This document shows positions 8,503-16,933 of a stretch of 44,854 nucleotides of DNA, piece after piece; the first letter of the stretch is position 1; each line of letters begins with the position of its first letter. The DNA is taken from the NCBI GenBank assembly GCA_937928755.1, contig CALEZI010000099.1, forward strand, positions 1 to 44,854, written 5' to 3'. The stretch is from an uncultured Rhodanobacteraceae bacterium. Its GTDB lineage: Bacteria; Pseudomonadota; Gammaproteobacteria; Xanthomonadales; SZUA-5. A program made the translations under genes and the position numbers. The notes below the pieces were generated by a model that saw nothing but the letters and a program-made list of their open reading frames with translations, was not told the DNA's origin and ran no database searches.

Positions 8503-8898
8503 ATGCGCGTGCCTCGTTTGGGTCTGAAATCGTTGCGTCGTCGCCTCCCGCGCTGGCTGATGCCGGTGCTGGCGATCTTGCTGTTGTGCCAGCAGGTAAC
8601 GATTGCCGCGCACCTGTGTTCGATGCCGGCGCCGGTGACTATGGATGCTTCCGGTGGCTGCCATGACGACATGGGCAGTGGCGACCCGGCGATGTCGCCG
8701 GACTGCACCGCCCATTGCGCCGATCCAACCAAGCACGTCACCGATGCCGTTGCGCTTGGCGTTCCGCCGCTACCGCCGATGATTTCCCGGCATGCGCTGT
8801 TAGTTGCAGCCGTAGCAACGGCAAGCCGTTCCACGTCCGACGATCCCGCCTCGCGGAATTGGCCACGGTTACGCGCGAGCACCATCCTGCTGATCTAA
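8503..8898 (+). CDS. small secreted Cys/His protein (CopL/DUF2946-like), divergent partner
   Basis: A 131-residue protein with AAGGA seven bases before the ATG. A basic N-terminus (LKSLRRRLPRW) and a helix LMPVLAILLLCQQVTIAAHLC export it. The mature segment has Met/His/Asp (HDDMGSGDPAMS) and DCTAHCADPTKHV, followed by a Pro-rich part and a terminal ILLI, mirroring the gene at 7846-8277. It lies 96 bases upstream of the CusCBA-like operon in the same direction, so it may lead that operon. Probable periplasmic copper-binding or signalling peptide; inferred from composition and context only. Confidence 0.55.
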   Translation: MRVPRLGLKSLRRRLPRWLMPVLAILLLCQQVTIAAHLCSMPAPVTMDASGGCHDDMGSGDPAMSPDCTAHCADPTKHVTDAVALGVPPLPPMISRHALLVAAVATASRSTSDDPASRNWPRLRASTILLI

Positions 8899-8994
8899 CT
8901 CCCTTTCCGTGATTGGCTGCGGGCCATGGGCCCGTGGCTGCGCGTGCCCGGCGTTGACGCCGGGTGTCTGCCATCGCGTAGCGGAGCTTGATCC

Positions 8995-10257
8995 GTGAAA
9001 ACCTCGATATTGTGGCCGCATGCACGCCGCCAGGCGTGCGCGCTGGCGTTGTTCCTTGCGTTGCCTGTCGCTGCGGCCAGCCCACCAGGCGCCGATCTCG
9101 ATTCAGTGCATTCGTGGCTGCGGCAGCACAACTCCGCGCTGTTGGCGCGTACGCTGGATGCGGAGGCTGCTGCCGAGCGGATCGGGCCTGCCGGCGCGCT
9201 GCCCGATCCGATGTTCGAAATGGAACTCGACGGCATCGACTTCGATCGCCCGCGCGCCCTGCCGGCGCAGGTGGAAACCACCGTGTACCGCGTGCGTCAG
9301 CAGTTCCCCCTGTGGGGCAAGCGCGCGTTGGCGCGCGAAGTCGCGACGCACGAGGCCGCGGCCGCCGGCTTTCGCCGCGAGGCCACGCTGCTGGAACTGG
9401 TAGAGCAGGCGGACATGGCCTGGCTCACCTGGTGGCATGCGCAGGCCAGCGCAACTGCGATCGACCGCGTACTCGGCGTGATGGCGCAGATGCGCGAGTT
9501 GGCGCGCACCCGCTATGCCGCCGGGCTGGCGCCACAGCAGGACGCCATTCGCGCAGACGTGGAGCTGACTTCCATGCGGCGCATGCAGATCGAGTTGGTG
9601 GCGCAGGGCGCGCGGGCGCGTTCGACACTGAATGCCCGGCTCGGTCGAAATCCGCAGGACGTGCTGACGGCACCGGCGGGCGAACCCGAGATTGCACTCG
9701 ATTCGCCGCTCGACGGACTGCTGGCGGACTCCGCCGAGCGCCACCCGATGACGCAGGCCGAAGCATCGATGCGCGCCGCCCGCTTGGGGATGGCCGAGGA
9801 AGTTCGTCGCGAGCGTCTGCCGGACATCGGGGTTGGTCTCGGGCTGATGCAGATGGGCGACCGAGCCGAGGGCTGGGAACTGATGTTCGAGGTTGAGATT
9901 CCCCTGCAGCAGGGTGCGCGCCGCCAGCGCGAGCGTGCTGCTGACCTGCGCGCGGAAGCCGCCGGTGCTCGTGAGCAAGCCATCGTCGATGAACTGCGCG
10001 GCCGTGTCGGCGCCGCGTACGCCATGTGGCAGTCGGCCGGCGAGCAGGAAGGTCTCGTCTCTGGGCAATTGCTGCCTCAGGCACAGGCCGGGTTGGAGTC
10101 GGCGCTCGCTGGCTATCAGGTCGGCGCAGTCGATTTCGACACGCTGTTGCAGGCACTGACGCTCACGCTGAACGCCGAGCGGGACCGACTGGACGCCCGG
10201 CGCGATCGCTTGCAGGCCGCCGTTGAACTGAAACTGCTGCAGGGGAAACTGCCATGA
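8995..10257 (+). CDS. cusC: CusC/CzcC-type outer-membrane efflux channel (TolC family)
   Basis: This 420-residue protein starts with GTG at 8995 behind GGAG and has a cleavable signal (ALALFLALPVAAAS). The body shows the two long alpha-helical repeats of the TolC fold: LPDPMFEMELDGIDF near residue 75, QQFPLWGKRALAREV near 105, and the repeat copy with LPDIGVGLGLMQMGDRAEGWELMFEVEIPL near 280. It forms the outer-membrane exit duct of the tripartite pump with the next two genes. The stop overlaps the adaptor start (ATGA). Cu/Ag specificity follows from the CusA-like pump downstream. Confidence 0.93.
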   Translation: MKTSILWPHARRQACALALFLALPVAAASPPGADLDSVHSWLRQHNSALLARTLDAEAAAERIGPAGALPDPMFEMELDGIDFDRPRALPAQVETTVYRVRQQFPLWGKRALAREVATHEAAAAGFRREATLLELVEQADMAWLTWWHAQASATAIDRVLGVMAQMRELARTRYAAGLAPQQDAIRADVELTSMRRMQIELVAQGARARSTLNARLGRNPQDVLTAPAGEPEIALDSPLDGLLADSAERHPMTQAEASMRAARLGMAEEVRRERLPDIGVGLGLMQMGDRAEGWELMFEVEIPLQQGARRQRERAADLRAEAAGAREQAIVDELRGRVGAAYAMWQSAGEQEGLVSGQLLPQAQAGLESALAGYQVGAVDFDTLLQALTLTLNAERDRLDARRDRLQAAVELKLLQGKLP

Positions 10258-11624
10258 GTACTCCAAGAATCGTGACGCTCGTTGCGGTGGTGGCCGCGCT
10301 GTCGGCCGCTGGCGGGTGGTGGCTGGGACAACAGCGGGCGGATACGCCCGAACCGACCATCTCAAAGGCCGACCCGGCGCAGCCGCAAATCCTCTACTAC
10401 CGCAACCCGATGGGCCTGCCCGACACCTCGCCGGTTCCGAAAAAGGACTCGATGGGCATGGATTACGTGCCGGTGTATGCGGGCGAGGCGCCATCGACGC
10501 CGGGGACCGTGGTGCTGTCACCGGAGAAGGTGCAGATGATCGGCGTGCGCACGGTCAAGGTCGAACTGGCGCCGATGCAGCAAACCCTGCGCGCCAGCGG
10601 CAGCATTGCCATCGATCAAGCGCGTCAGTGGGTGATCGCACCGAAGTTCGAAGGCTGGGTGCAAACGCTTGCAGCCAACCAGGTCGGCATGCGCGTGCGC
10701 CGCGGCCAGGCGCTGATGAGTGTCTACAGTCCCGAACTGCGTTCGGCGCAGAACGAATACCTGATCGCCCTGCGCGCTGCATCGACCATGGCAGCGGCCG
10801 ACCCGGCCAGCGCGGCCAGCATGCGCGATCTGTCCGGAGCGACGCTGGAGCGCCTGCGCAACTGGGGCATCGGTGGCGGCAGCCTGGAACGGCTGAAGGA
10901 TGGCCGGATCGATCCCTACCTGACGCTGACGGCGCCGGCCGACGCAGTGATTACCGACAAGCCGGCAGTGCAGGGCATGCGCTTCATGGCCGGCGAGATG
11001 CTGCTGACGTTGGCCGATCTGTCGCGCGTGTGGCTGGTGGCGAATGTACCGGCCAGCGACTCTGCGCAACTGGAGCTCGGCCAGGCCGTGCAGTTCCGCA
11101 CGTCGGCATTGCCCGGACGCACGTTCGACGGGACGATCAGTTTCATCGCGCCGACCTTCGACGAAGCCAGTCGCACGCTGACGGTGCGCGTCGAACTCGA
11201 CAATACCGAGGGCGTCCTCCGGCCCGGCCTTTTCGGCGATGTCGAATTCGTTGCCGATGCCGGCCCGGCAGTACTGACCGTGCCGCGCTCGGCCGTGCTC
11301 GACAGCGGCACCCGCCAGGTGGTGTTCGTCGAACTCGCCGCCGGCCGCTTCGAGCCGCGCGCAGTGGCGATCGGCCGTCGCAGCGGCGATCGCGTCGAGA
11401 TCAACGACGGCCTGGTGGAAGGCGAATCGGTGGTATCGGCAGCGAACTTCCTGATCGATGCGGAGAGCAATCTCGGCGCGGCACTCGACGGATTGAAAGC
11501 ACCGGATCACGCGGGGCATGGCACCGGGCGCGCGGAACGCGGGGAGGAGCAAGACGCGGGTGACGCCGAGCCAGACCAGACGCCGACCGACGGCGGACAC
11601 CAGCACGCCCCGCAAGGAGGCTGA
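10254..11624 (+). CDS. cusB: CusB-type periplasmic adaptor (membrane fusion protein)
   Basis: A 456-residue adaptor with an N-terminal helix (residues 5-25) and, at residues 47-76, a heavy-metal-binding segment (YYRNPMGLPDTSPVPK, then DSMGMDYVPVY) as seen in CusB relatives. The lipoyl-like and beta-barrel parts follow, including LAANQVGMRVRRGQALMSVYSPEL and ADLSRVWLVANVPASD. The C-terminal tail from about 425 is acidic with several His (DHAGHG, GGHQHAP), an extension that could bind metal. It links the inner-membrane pump to the outer-membrane channel and may hand over Cu/Ag. One base separates its stop from the pump start. Confidence 0.93.
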   Translation: MSTPRIVTLVAVVAALSAAGGWWLGQQRADTPEPTISKADPAQPQILYYRNPMGLPDTSPVPKKDSMGMDYVPVYAGEAPSTPGTVVLSPEKVQMIGVRTVKVELAPMQQTLRASGSIAIDQARQWVIAPKFEGWVQTLAANQVGMRVRRGQALMSVYSPELRSAQNEYLIALRAASTMAAADPASAASMRDLSGATLERLRNWGIGGGSLERLKDGRIDPYLTLTAPADAVITDKPAVQGMRFMAGEMLLTLADLSRVWLVANVPASDSAQLELGQAVQFRTSALPGRTFDGTISFIAPTFDEASRTLTVRVELDNTEGVLRPGLFGDVEFVADAGPAVLTVPRSAVLDSGTRQVVFVELAAGRFEPRAVAIGRRSGDRVEINDGLVEGESVVSAANFLIDAESNLGAALDGLKAPDHAGHGTGRAERGEEQDAGDAEPDQTPTDGGHQHAPQGG

Positions 11625-11625
11625 A

Positions 11626-14600
11626 ATGCTCTCCCGCCTGATCGAATGGTCGTTACGCAACATCTTCCTGGTGTTGCTGGGCACGCTGGCGATCACCGCC
11701 GCCGGCATCTACGCGGTGTCACGCACGCCGCTGGACGTGCTGCCGGACCTGTCCGACGTGCAGGTGATCGTCTACACCGAGTACCCCGGCCAGGCGCCGC
11801 AGGTGGTCGAGGACCAGGTCACCTATCCGTTGACCACGGCGATGCTGGCGGTGCCGAAATCGCGCGTGGTGCGCGGCTTCTCGTTCTTCGGATCGTCGTT
11901 CGTCTACGTGATCTTCGAGGATGGCACCGACCTCTACTGGGCGCGTTCGCGGGTATTGGAATACCTGAACTTCGCGGCGGGGCGCCTGCCGCCGGGCGTG
12001 ACGCCCACGCTGGGTCCCGATGCCACCGGCGTCGGTTGGGTCTACCAGTACGCGCTCGAAGGCAAGGACCGCTCGCTGGACGAGCTGCGCGCGATCCAGG
12101 ACTGGTACGTGCGCTACCAACTGACCAAGGCGCACGGCGTCGCCGAAGTCGCCAGTCTCGGTGGTTTCGTGCGCCAGTATTCGGTCACCGTCGATCCGGC
12201 CAAGCTGCGCCAGTTCGGTGTGCCGCTGATGCAGGTCGGCGAGGTGATCAAGGCCAGCAACCGCGACGTCGGCGGTCGCAGCGTCGAGATCAGCGAGACC
12301 GAGTACATGGTGCGCAGTCGCGGCTACCTGCGCGGCATCGCCGATATCGAGCAACTGGTGTTGCGCGCCGAAGGTGGCACGCCGGTGCTGATCCGCGATG
12401 TCGCCACCGTGGAACTGGCCGCCGATGAGCGTCGCGGCATCGCCGAGCTCAATGGCGAAGGCGAGGTGGTGTCCGGTGTGGCCATCGCGCGCTCTGGCGA
12501 GAACACGCTGGCGGTGATTCACAACCTCAAGGACAAGATCGCCGAGATCAGCAGCGGCCTGCCCGATGGCGTCTCCATCCGCAGCGTCTACGACCGCTCA
12601 GACCTGATCCACCGCGCCATTGCCACGCTGAAGACCACGCTGATCGAGGAAAGCATCATCGTCGCGTTGGTGTGCATCGTGTTCCTGTTCCACGTGCGCA
12701 GCGCACTGGTGGCTATCGTCATGCTGCCGATCGGCGTGCTGATCGCGTTCCTGGCAATGCACGCGCTGGGGATGAACTCCAACATCATGAGCCTCGGCGG
12801 CATCGCGATTGCCATCGGCGCGATGATCGATGCCGCGATCGTGATGATCGAGAACGCGCACAAACACATCGAGCGCGGCGGCGACCGCAGCCGACTGCAA
12901 CTGATCATCGACGCTTGCAAGGAGGTCGGTCCGTCGTTGTTCTTTGGCCTTTTGATCATCACCGTGTCGTTCGTGCCGGTGTTTGCGCTGGAAGCGCAGG
13001 AGGGCCGCTTGTTCAAGCCGCTGGCGTACACCAAGACCTTCGCGATGGCCGGCGCCGCGGTGCTGTCGGTGACGCTGGTGCCGGTGCTGATGTACCTGTT
13101 CGTGCGCGGCCGCATCCTTGCCGAATCGCGCAATCCGCTGAACCGCTTGCTGATCGCGATCTACCGTCCGGTGATCGCCTTCGTGCTGCGTTTCCAGAAG
13201 GGAGTGATCGCGCTGGCCGTGGTGGTGCTGATCGCGACCGCGTGGCCGGCGAGCCGGCTGGGTTCGGAGTTCATGCCGAGCTTGAACGAAGGCAGCCTGC
13301 TGTACATGCCGTCCTCGTTGCCGGGCATGAGCGTCACCCAGGCCGGGCAATTGCTGCAGACGCAGGATCGGATCATCAAATCCTTCCCCGAGGTCGAATC
13401 GGTGTTCGGCAAGGCCGGGCGCGCACTGACCGCCACCGATCCGGCGCCGCTGGAGATGTTCGAGACGGTGATCAACCTGAAGCCGCAGGATCAGTGGCGG
13501 CCGGGGATGACGCAAGACAAGTTGATCGCCGAAATGGACAGCGCGCTCAAGTTTCCCGGCGTTGCCAACTCCTGGACGATGCCGATCAAGGCGCGTACCG
13601 ACATGCTCTCCACCGGCATCCGTACACCGATCGGCATCAAGGTGTTCGGTAAGGATTTGCAGCAGATCGAGACCGTCGCGCGCGACATCGAGCGCGTCGT
13701 GCGCGCGGTGCCTGGCACCACCAGCGCCTATGCCGAACGCCTGACCGGCGGCTTCTACCTGGACATCGAGCCGGACCTGGCGCAACTGGCGCGCTACGGC
13801 CTGTCGGTCGGTGCCATCCAGGACGTCGTCGCCGCCGCACTCGGCGGCGAAATGGTCACCACCACGGTGGAGGGCCGCGAGCGCTTCGGCGTGATCGTGC
13901 GCTATCCGCGCGAATTGCGCGATTCGCCCGAGCGTATCGCCCGAGAAGTGCTCATTGCGACCATGGATGGCGCGCAGATCCCGCTCGGCGAACTCGCGCA
14001 TGTGGGCCTGAGCCAGGGCGCACCCTCGATCCGCACTGAGAACGCGCTGCTCAGCGCCTACATCTACGTCGATTTGCGTGGACGCGATATCGGCGGTTAT
14101 GTGCGCGACGCGCAGAAGGCCGTCGCCGAGCAGGTGGTTTTTCCTCCGGGGACCTACGCTACCTGGAGCGGCCAGTTCGAATACATGCAGCGCGCGCAGG
14201 CCACCATGAAAGTGGTCATTCCGCTGACGCTCGGCATCATTTTCCTGCTGCTGTTTCTCAATTTCCGCCGCATCACCGAATCGCTGATCGTGATGTTCTC
14301 GGTGCCCTTCGCGCTGGTCGGCGGCGTCTGGCTGATGTGGGCGCTGAGCTACAACCTGAGCGTCGCGGTGGCCGTCGGATTCATCGCGCTGGCCGGCGTC
14401 GCCGCGCAGACCGGTGTGGTCATGCTGATCTATCTTGATCACGCACTGGCGGCGCGCGCTGCCGCGCGCAAGGCCGCCGGCGAAGCGCTGACGGCCGGCG
14501 ATCTGGTCGACGCCATCGTCGAAGGCGCCGTCGAACGCGTACGCCCGAAGATGATGACGGTCACCGCAATCATCGCCGGCCTGCTGCCGATCATGTGGAG

Positions 14601-14757
14601 CACCGGCACCGGTTCCGAAGTCATGCGCCGCATCGCGGCGCCGATGGTCGGCGGGATGCTCTCGTCGACCGTGCTGACGCTGGTGGTGATACCGGCGGTG
14701 TATGCCTTGGTGAAGAGGCGTCAGACCTTGCAGAGAGATTCGAGCACGGCGCAGTAA
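11626..14757 (+). CDS. cusA: CusA-type Cu(I)/Ag(I) RND efflux pump
   Basis: The start at 11626 has AAGGAGG five bases upstream; the frame is open further 5' only because it overlaps the adaptor gene. The 1043-residue protein has the RND layout of two six-helix bundles and two large periplasmic loops. In TM4 it has GGIAIAIGAMIDAAIVMIEN, the Cu/Ag-type variant, rather than the DFG form of CzcA. Met561, Met611 and Met660 lie in contexts LLYMPSSLPG, APLEMFET and RTDMLSTGI; their spacing (50 and 49 residues) equals that of the E. coli CusA methionines 573, 623 and 672 that pass Cu/Ag. The proton-driven pump exports monovalent metal from periplasm or cytoplasm. Confidence 0.95.
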   Translation: MLSRLIEWSLRNIFLVLLGTLAITAAGIYAVSRTPLDVLPDLSDVQVIVYTEYPGQAPQVVEDQVTYPLTTAMLAVPKSRVVRGFSFFGSSFVYVIFEDGTDLYWARSRVLEYLNFAAGRLPPGVTPTLGPDATGVGWVYQYALEGKDRSLDELRAIQDWYVRYQLTKAHGVAEVASLGGFVRQYSVTVDPAKLRQFGVPLMQVGEVIKASNRDVGGRSVEISETEYMVRSRGYLRGIADIEQLVLRAEGGTPVLIRDVATVELAADERRGIAELNGEGEVVSGVAIARSGENTLAVIHNLKDKIAEISSGLPDGVSIRSVYDRSDLIHRAIATLKTTLIEESIIVALVCIVFLFHVRSALVAIVMLPIGVLIAFLAMHALGMNSNIMSLGGIAIAIGAMIDAAIVMIENAHKHIERGGDRSRLQLIIDACKEVGPSLFFGLLIITVSFVPVFALEAQEGRLFKPLAYTKTFAMAGAAVLSVTLVPVLMYLFVRGRILAESRNPLNRLLIAIYRPVIAFVLRFQKGVIALAVVVLIATAWPASRLGSEFMPSLNEGSLLYMPSSLPGMSVTQAGQLLQTQDRIIKSFPEVESVFGKAGRALTATDPAPLEMFETVINLKPQDQWRPGMTQDKLIAEMDSALKFPGVANSWTMPIKARTDMLSTGIRTPIGIKVFGKDLQQIETVARDIERVVRAVPGTTSAYAERLTGGFYLDIEPDLAQLARYGLSVGAIQDVVAAALGGEMVTTTVEGRERFGVIVRYPRELRDSPERIAREVLIATMDGAQIPLGELAHVGLSQGAPSIRTENALLSAYIYVDLRGRDIGGYVRDAQKAVAEQVVFPPGTYATWSGQFEYMQRAQATMKVVIPLTLGIIFLLLFLNFRRITESLIVMFSVPFALVGGVWLMWALSYNLSVAVAVGFIALAGVAAQTGVVMLIYLDHALAARAAARKAAGEALTAGDLVDAIVEGAVERVRPKMMTVTAIIAGLLPIMWSTGTGSEVMRRIAAPMVGGMLSSTVLTLVVIPAVYALVKRRQTLQRDSSTAQ

Positions 14758-14866
14758 CGGCGCCGTCGGATATCCCCCCTCGGCGACCGGCTCGACGGGT
14801 GGATGAAAGAAGCCGGCCGCGCACGCCCGCCGCATGCGGGTGCAAGTTCCCCAAACGGAGAGCAAC

Positions 14867-15244
14867 ATGAACATCCAGATGAACTTCACCAACCCGATAC
14901 GCCATGTCCGGTTGCTGATTGCCTTGATCCTGTTGGCCCTTTTGTCCGCCTGTGCCAGCAACAGTCCCACGCGCCACTTTTTCATGCAGGGACAGGTGCT
15001 GTCGGTGCAAGACCAGAATGTGGTCGTGTGCGTCGGCAAAGCCCACGGCGCCGAAGTGGGCCAGGTACTGAGTGTTTATCGCAACGAGCAAGCTCAGGCT
15101 GCGCCGAAAGCGCCGCCAGCAGGCTTCAAGCGTGTACCGATGGGCCAGGTGCGGATCGTGGAAGTGTTCGACGAGCACTACGCGCGGGCCGAGGTGGTAT
15201 CCGGCGAGATTCACGCCAACGACACTGCGGAACTGCAGCGATAG
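14867..15244 (+). CDS. putative metal-island lipoprotein, paralogue 3
   Basis: A 125-residue lipoprotein (lipobox LSAC, Cys29), starting at ATG 14867 with GGAG seven bases upstream, 109 nt after the pump gene. It repeats the blocks of paralogues 1 and 2: TRHFFMQGQVLSVQ, NVVVCVGKAHGAEVGQVLSVYR, MGQVRIVEVFDEHYARAEVVSGE. The first half is nearly as conserved as between the other two, while the C-terminal GDxxxLDN has drifted to NDTAELQR. Its association with the CusCBA-like operon suggests an accessory envelope role in Cu/Ag export, which is inference. Confidence 0.75.
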   Translation: MNIQMNFTNPIRHVRLLIALILLALLSACASNSPTRHFFMQGQVLSVQDQNVVVCVGKAHGAEVGQVLSVYRNEQAQAAPKAPPAGFKRVPMGQVRIVEVFDEHYARAEVVSGEIHANDTAELQR

Positions 15245-15342
15245 GCGGGACTTTGGCCGCTGCGTCGCTGGTTGGCGACTCGGCGTTCATACCGGCCGGC
15301 GCGCGTGCGCCAGCCGGTACCTGCATCCAATGGAAATCAGCC

Positions 15343-15537
15343 ATGAACCGGAACTGGAAAATGGTGGGCTTGTCTGCCGCACTCGTGATTGCGTTCGTGG
15401 TCTTGCGCGAACACTGGGGCCATGTGCTGGGCGCGCTACCGTACCTGTTGCTGCTGGCTTGCCCGTTGCTGCATCTGTTCCATGGACACGGCGATCGCGC
15501 GCACCACGACCATTCGACGGATGACCGCAAGCCCTGA
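15343..15537 (+). CDS. DUF2933 small membrane protein
   Basis: This 64-residue protein starts at ATG 15343. It has a helix VGLSAALVIAFVVLREHWGHVLGALPYLLLLACPLLHLF followed by a His-rich cytoplasmic or periplasmic tail (HGHGDRAHHDHSTDD). The LLLLACPLLHLFHGHG arrangement is the DUF2933 signature; the family is usually found next to copper or mercury genes. The tail could bind metal. The downstream membrane-protein gene starts inside it. Confidence 0.75.
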   Translation: MNRNWKMVGLSAALVIAFVVLREHWGHVLGALPYLLLLACPLLHLFHGHGDRAHHDHSTDDRKP

Positions 15538-15994
15538 GCCCGCCTCGCTGGCGGATGCGCTGCGTCAGGCAGTCACGTATGCGGTCGTTACGTTGCCGAT
15601 GTTTGCCCTATGGGAACTCGCGCACGCACCGCTGTACACGCTATGGATCGACGCCGGTCCCGCGGCAGCCTGGCAAGCTGCGCTGCATTGCACGTTGGGC
15701 GATGCAGTGATCGCGTTTGCCTGCGCGCTGGCAGCGCCGCTCCTCACCCGCGTGTCGCCCTGGATGCGCCATGTCCATCGCACCGACATGGTTGTAGTGA
15801 CTCTGGGATTGGCAACGACTATCGCGATTGAGTGGATCAGCACGCGATGGCTCGGCCGCTGGACTTACCGCGAGTCGATGCCCGTCGATCCAATCCTTGG
15901 CATTGGTCTGAGTCCGCTCGCGCAGTGGATCGTGGTTCCGTTGCTGGCGCTTTGGATCCTGCGACGAAAGGGCGACCCCAGGCGTATCGGCTAG
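15521..15994 (+). CDS. integral membrane protein of unknown family
   Basis: A 157-residue protein starting at ATG 15521, overlapping the DUF2933 gene by 17 bases; earlier in-frame codons read as noise in the overlap. It has four or five predicted helices: QAVTYAVVTLPMFALWELAHAPLYTLW, LGDAVIAFACALAAPLL, MVVVTLGLATTIAIEWIS and QWIVVPLLALWILRR. The conserved-looking loops contain WELAHAPLY, CTLGDA and an IEWIS...RWTYRESMP segment. I cannot assign a family. It converges with the methyltransferase gene, whose stop codon is immediately adjacent. Confidence 0.6.
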   Translation: MTASPEPASLADALRQAVTYAVVTLPMFALWELAHAPLYTLWIDAGPAAAWQAALHCTLGDAVIAFACALAAPLLTRVSPWMRHVHRTDMVVVTLGLATTIAIEWISTRWLGRWTYRESMPVDPILGIGLSPLAQWIVVPLLALWILRRKGDPRRIG

Positions 15995-16657
15995 CTATGG
16001 CCGAGTGCCGCGGTACAGCCCTATTCGGCCGACGGGAACAGCCAGTGTGTGCAGGGTTGATACGTCAACAAAGCCTGCGTCGTGCATGAACTCGGGTAAC
16101 CGGCCCTCCGCGTGGTCGCGGGTGTTGGCATAGCCGTCAAGCAAGCGCACCAGCTGAAATGCGGTTCGGCCCAGCCATGAGTTCGGCCGGCCGAAATCGG
16201 CGATCAGCACCCTGCCACCAGGGCGCAGTACGCGCCAAACCTCGCGGAGACTGCGTCGCTTGTCGTTGGGCTGGAGGTGGTGGAAGAAGAGCGAAGAGAG
16301 CGCTACGTCGAACGAACCATCGGCGAACGGCAGTGCATCGGCCCAGGCAGGCGCAAGGTCCAGCGAGATGCCTGCGGCGGTGGCCTTGGCCTGTGCTTGG
16401 CGCAGCATGGCTGGGTCGGCATCGACACCGGCGATTCGCGCGCCGGGCACTCGCGAGGCCAACTGCAGCAGCAGGGTGCCGGTGCCACAGCCCAGGTCCA
16501 GAACCCGCTCGCCGGGTGTGACATCGGCGTGCGTCAATAGAGACGCCTTCATCCGGGCTTCGCGCACCGTCAACGCCACCAGACGGTCGTACCATGGCGT
16601 GAGGAACGGGAAGCGCAACGCCGGAACGAAGTCCCGGTGGGGCAAATTGCTACTCAT
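15995..16657 (-). CDS. class I SAM-dependent methyltransferase
   Basis: A 220-residue cytoplasmic enzyme of the UbiE/ArsM-like Rossmann class. Motif I is VLDLGCGTGTLLLQLA, followed by GVDADPAML, ADALPFADGSFDVALSSLFFHHL, and EVWRVLRPGGRVLIADFG. The substrate is unknown; no cysteine triad of arsenite methyltransferases is visible. It is the last gene of the leftward MerR-CopA operon and its start overlaps the preceding small membrane gene by eight bases. A methyltransferase of this kind recurs next to DUF2933 or copper genes in other genomes, so a metal-stress role is possible but unproven. Confidence 0.85.
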   Translation of the reverse strand: MSSNLPHRDFVPALRFPFLTPWYDRLVALTVREARMKASLLTHADVTPGERVLDLGCGTGTLLLQLASRVPGARIAGVDADPAMLRQAQAKATAAGISLDLAPAWADALPFADGSFDVALSSLFFHHLQPNDKRRSLREVWRVLRPGGRVLIADFGRPNSWLGRTAFQLVRLLDGYANTRDHAEGRLPEFMHDAGFVDVSTLHTLAVPVGRIGLYRGTRP

Positions 16658-16853
16658 CGGATGCTGCCGTCAAAGCCAGCGCGCCCAACAGTGCGATCAG
16701 AAGCACCGGATGAAGGAGCATGAGGTGCACGAAGTTGCGTTCAACCAGAAGGCCGTCCACAAACAGGGACACGATCGCCACGAGCATCAGGATCCGCAAT
16801 GGCTGTCGCCTTCGTTGGGTCCAGCGCAACAAGGTTGGGAGAGTGTTGGTCAT
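16650..16853 (-). CDS. small two-helix membrane protein
   Basis: A 67-residue protein starting at ATG 16853. A basic N-terminus (RWTQRRRQP) precedes helix LRILMLVAIVSLFVDGLLV, an ERNFVHLMLLH loop, and helix PVLLIALLGALALTAA. It has the same size and loop logic (xERxxxHxLxxH) as the protein at 5499-5729 and is probably its paralogue. No family is known to me. It sits between the AraC regulator and the methyltransferase, overlapping the latter. Confidence 0.6.
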   Translation of the reverse strand: MTNTLPTLLRWTQRRRQPLRILMLVAIVSLFVDGLLVERNFVHLMLLHPVLLIALLGALALTAASDE

Positions 16854-16933
16854 GAAGAGTCCGCCTTCGAAGGTCCGATAGGCTGAGCAGCTTGCCGCGA
16901 GCGAGCCTGTTTGGCTTGAACAAAGCGGCGGAA

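Noticed and set aside
9103..10521. 472-codon minus-strand frame opposite cusC
   Set aside because: Antisense to a clear TolC-family gene; no domain features.
12598..15039. 813-codon open frame on the minus strand opposite cusA
   Set aside because: Low-complexity His/Arg/Gln sequence caused by codon bias of cusA; no motif and no ribosome site.
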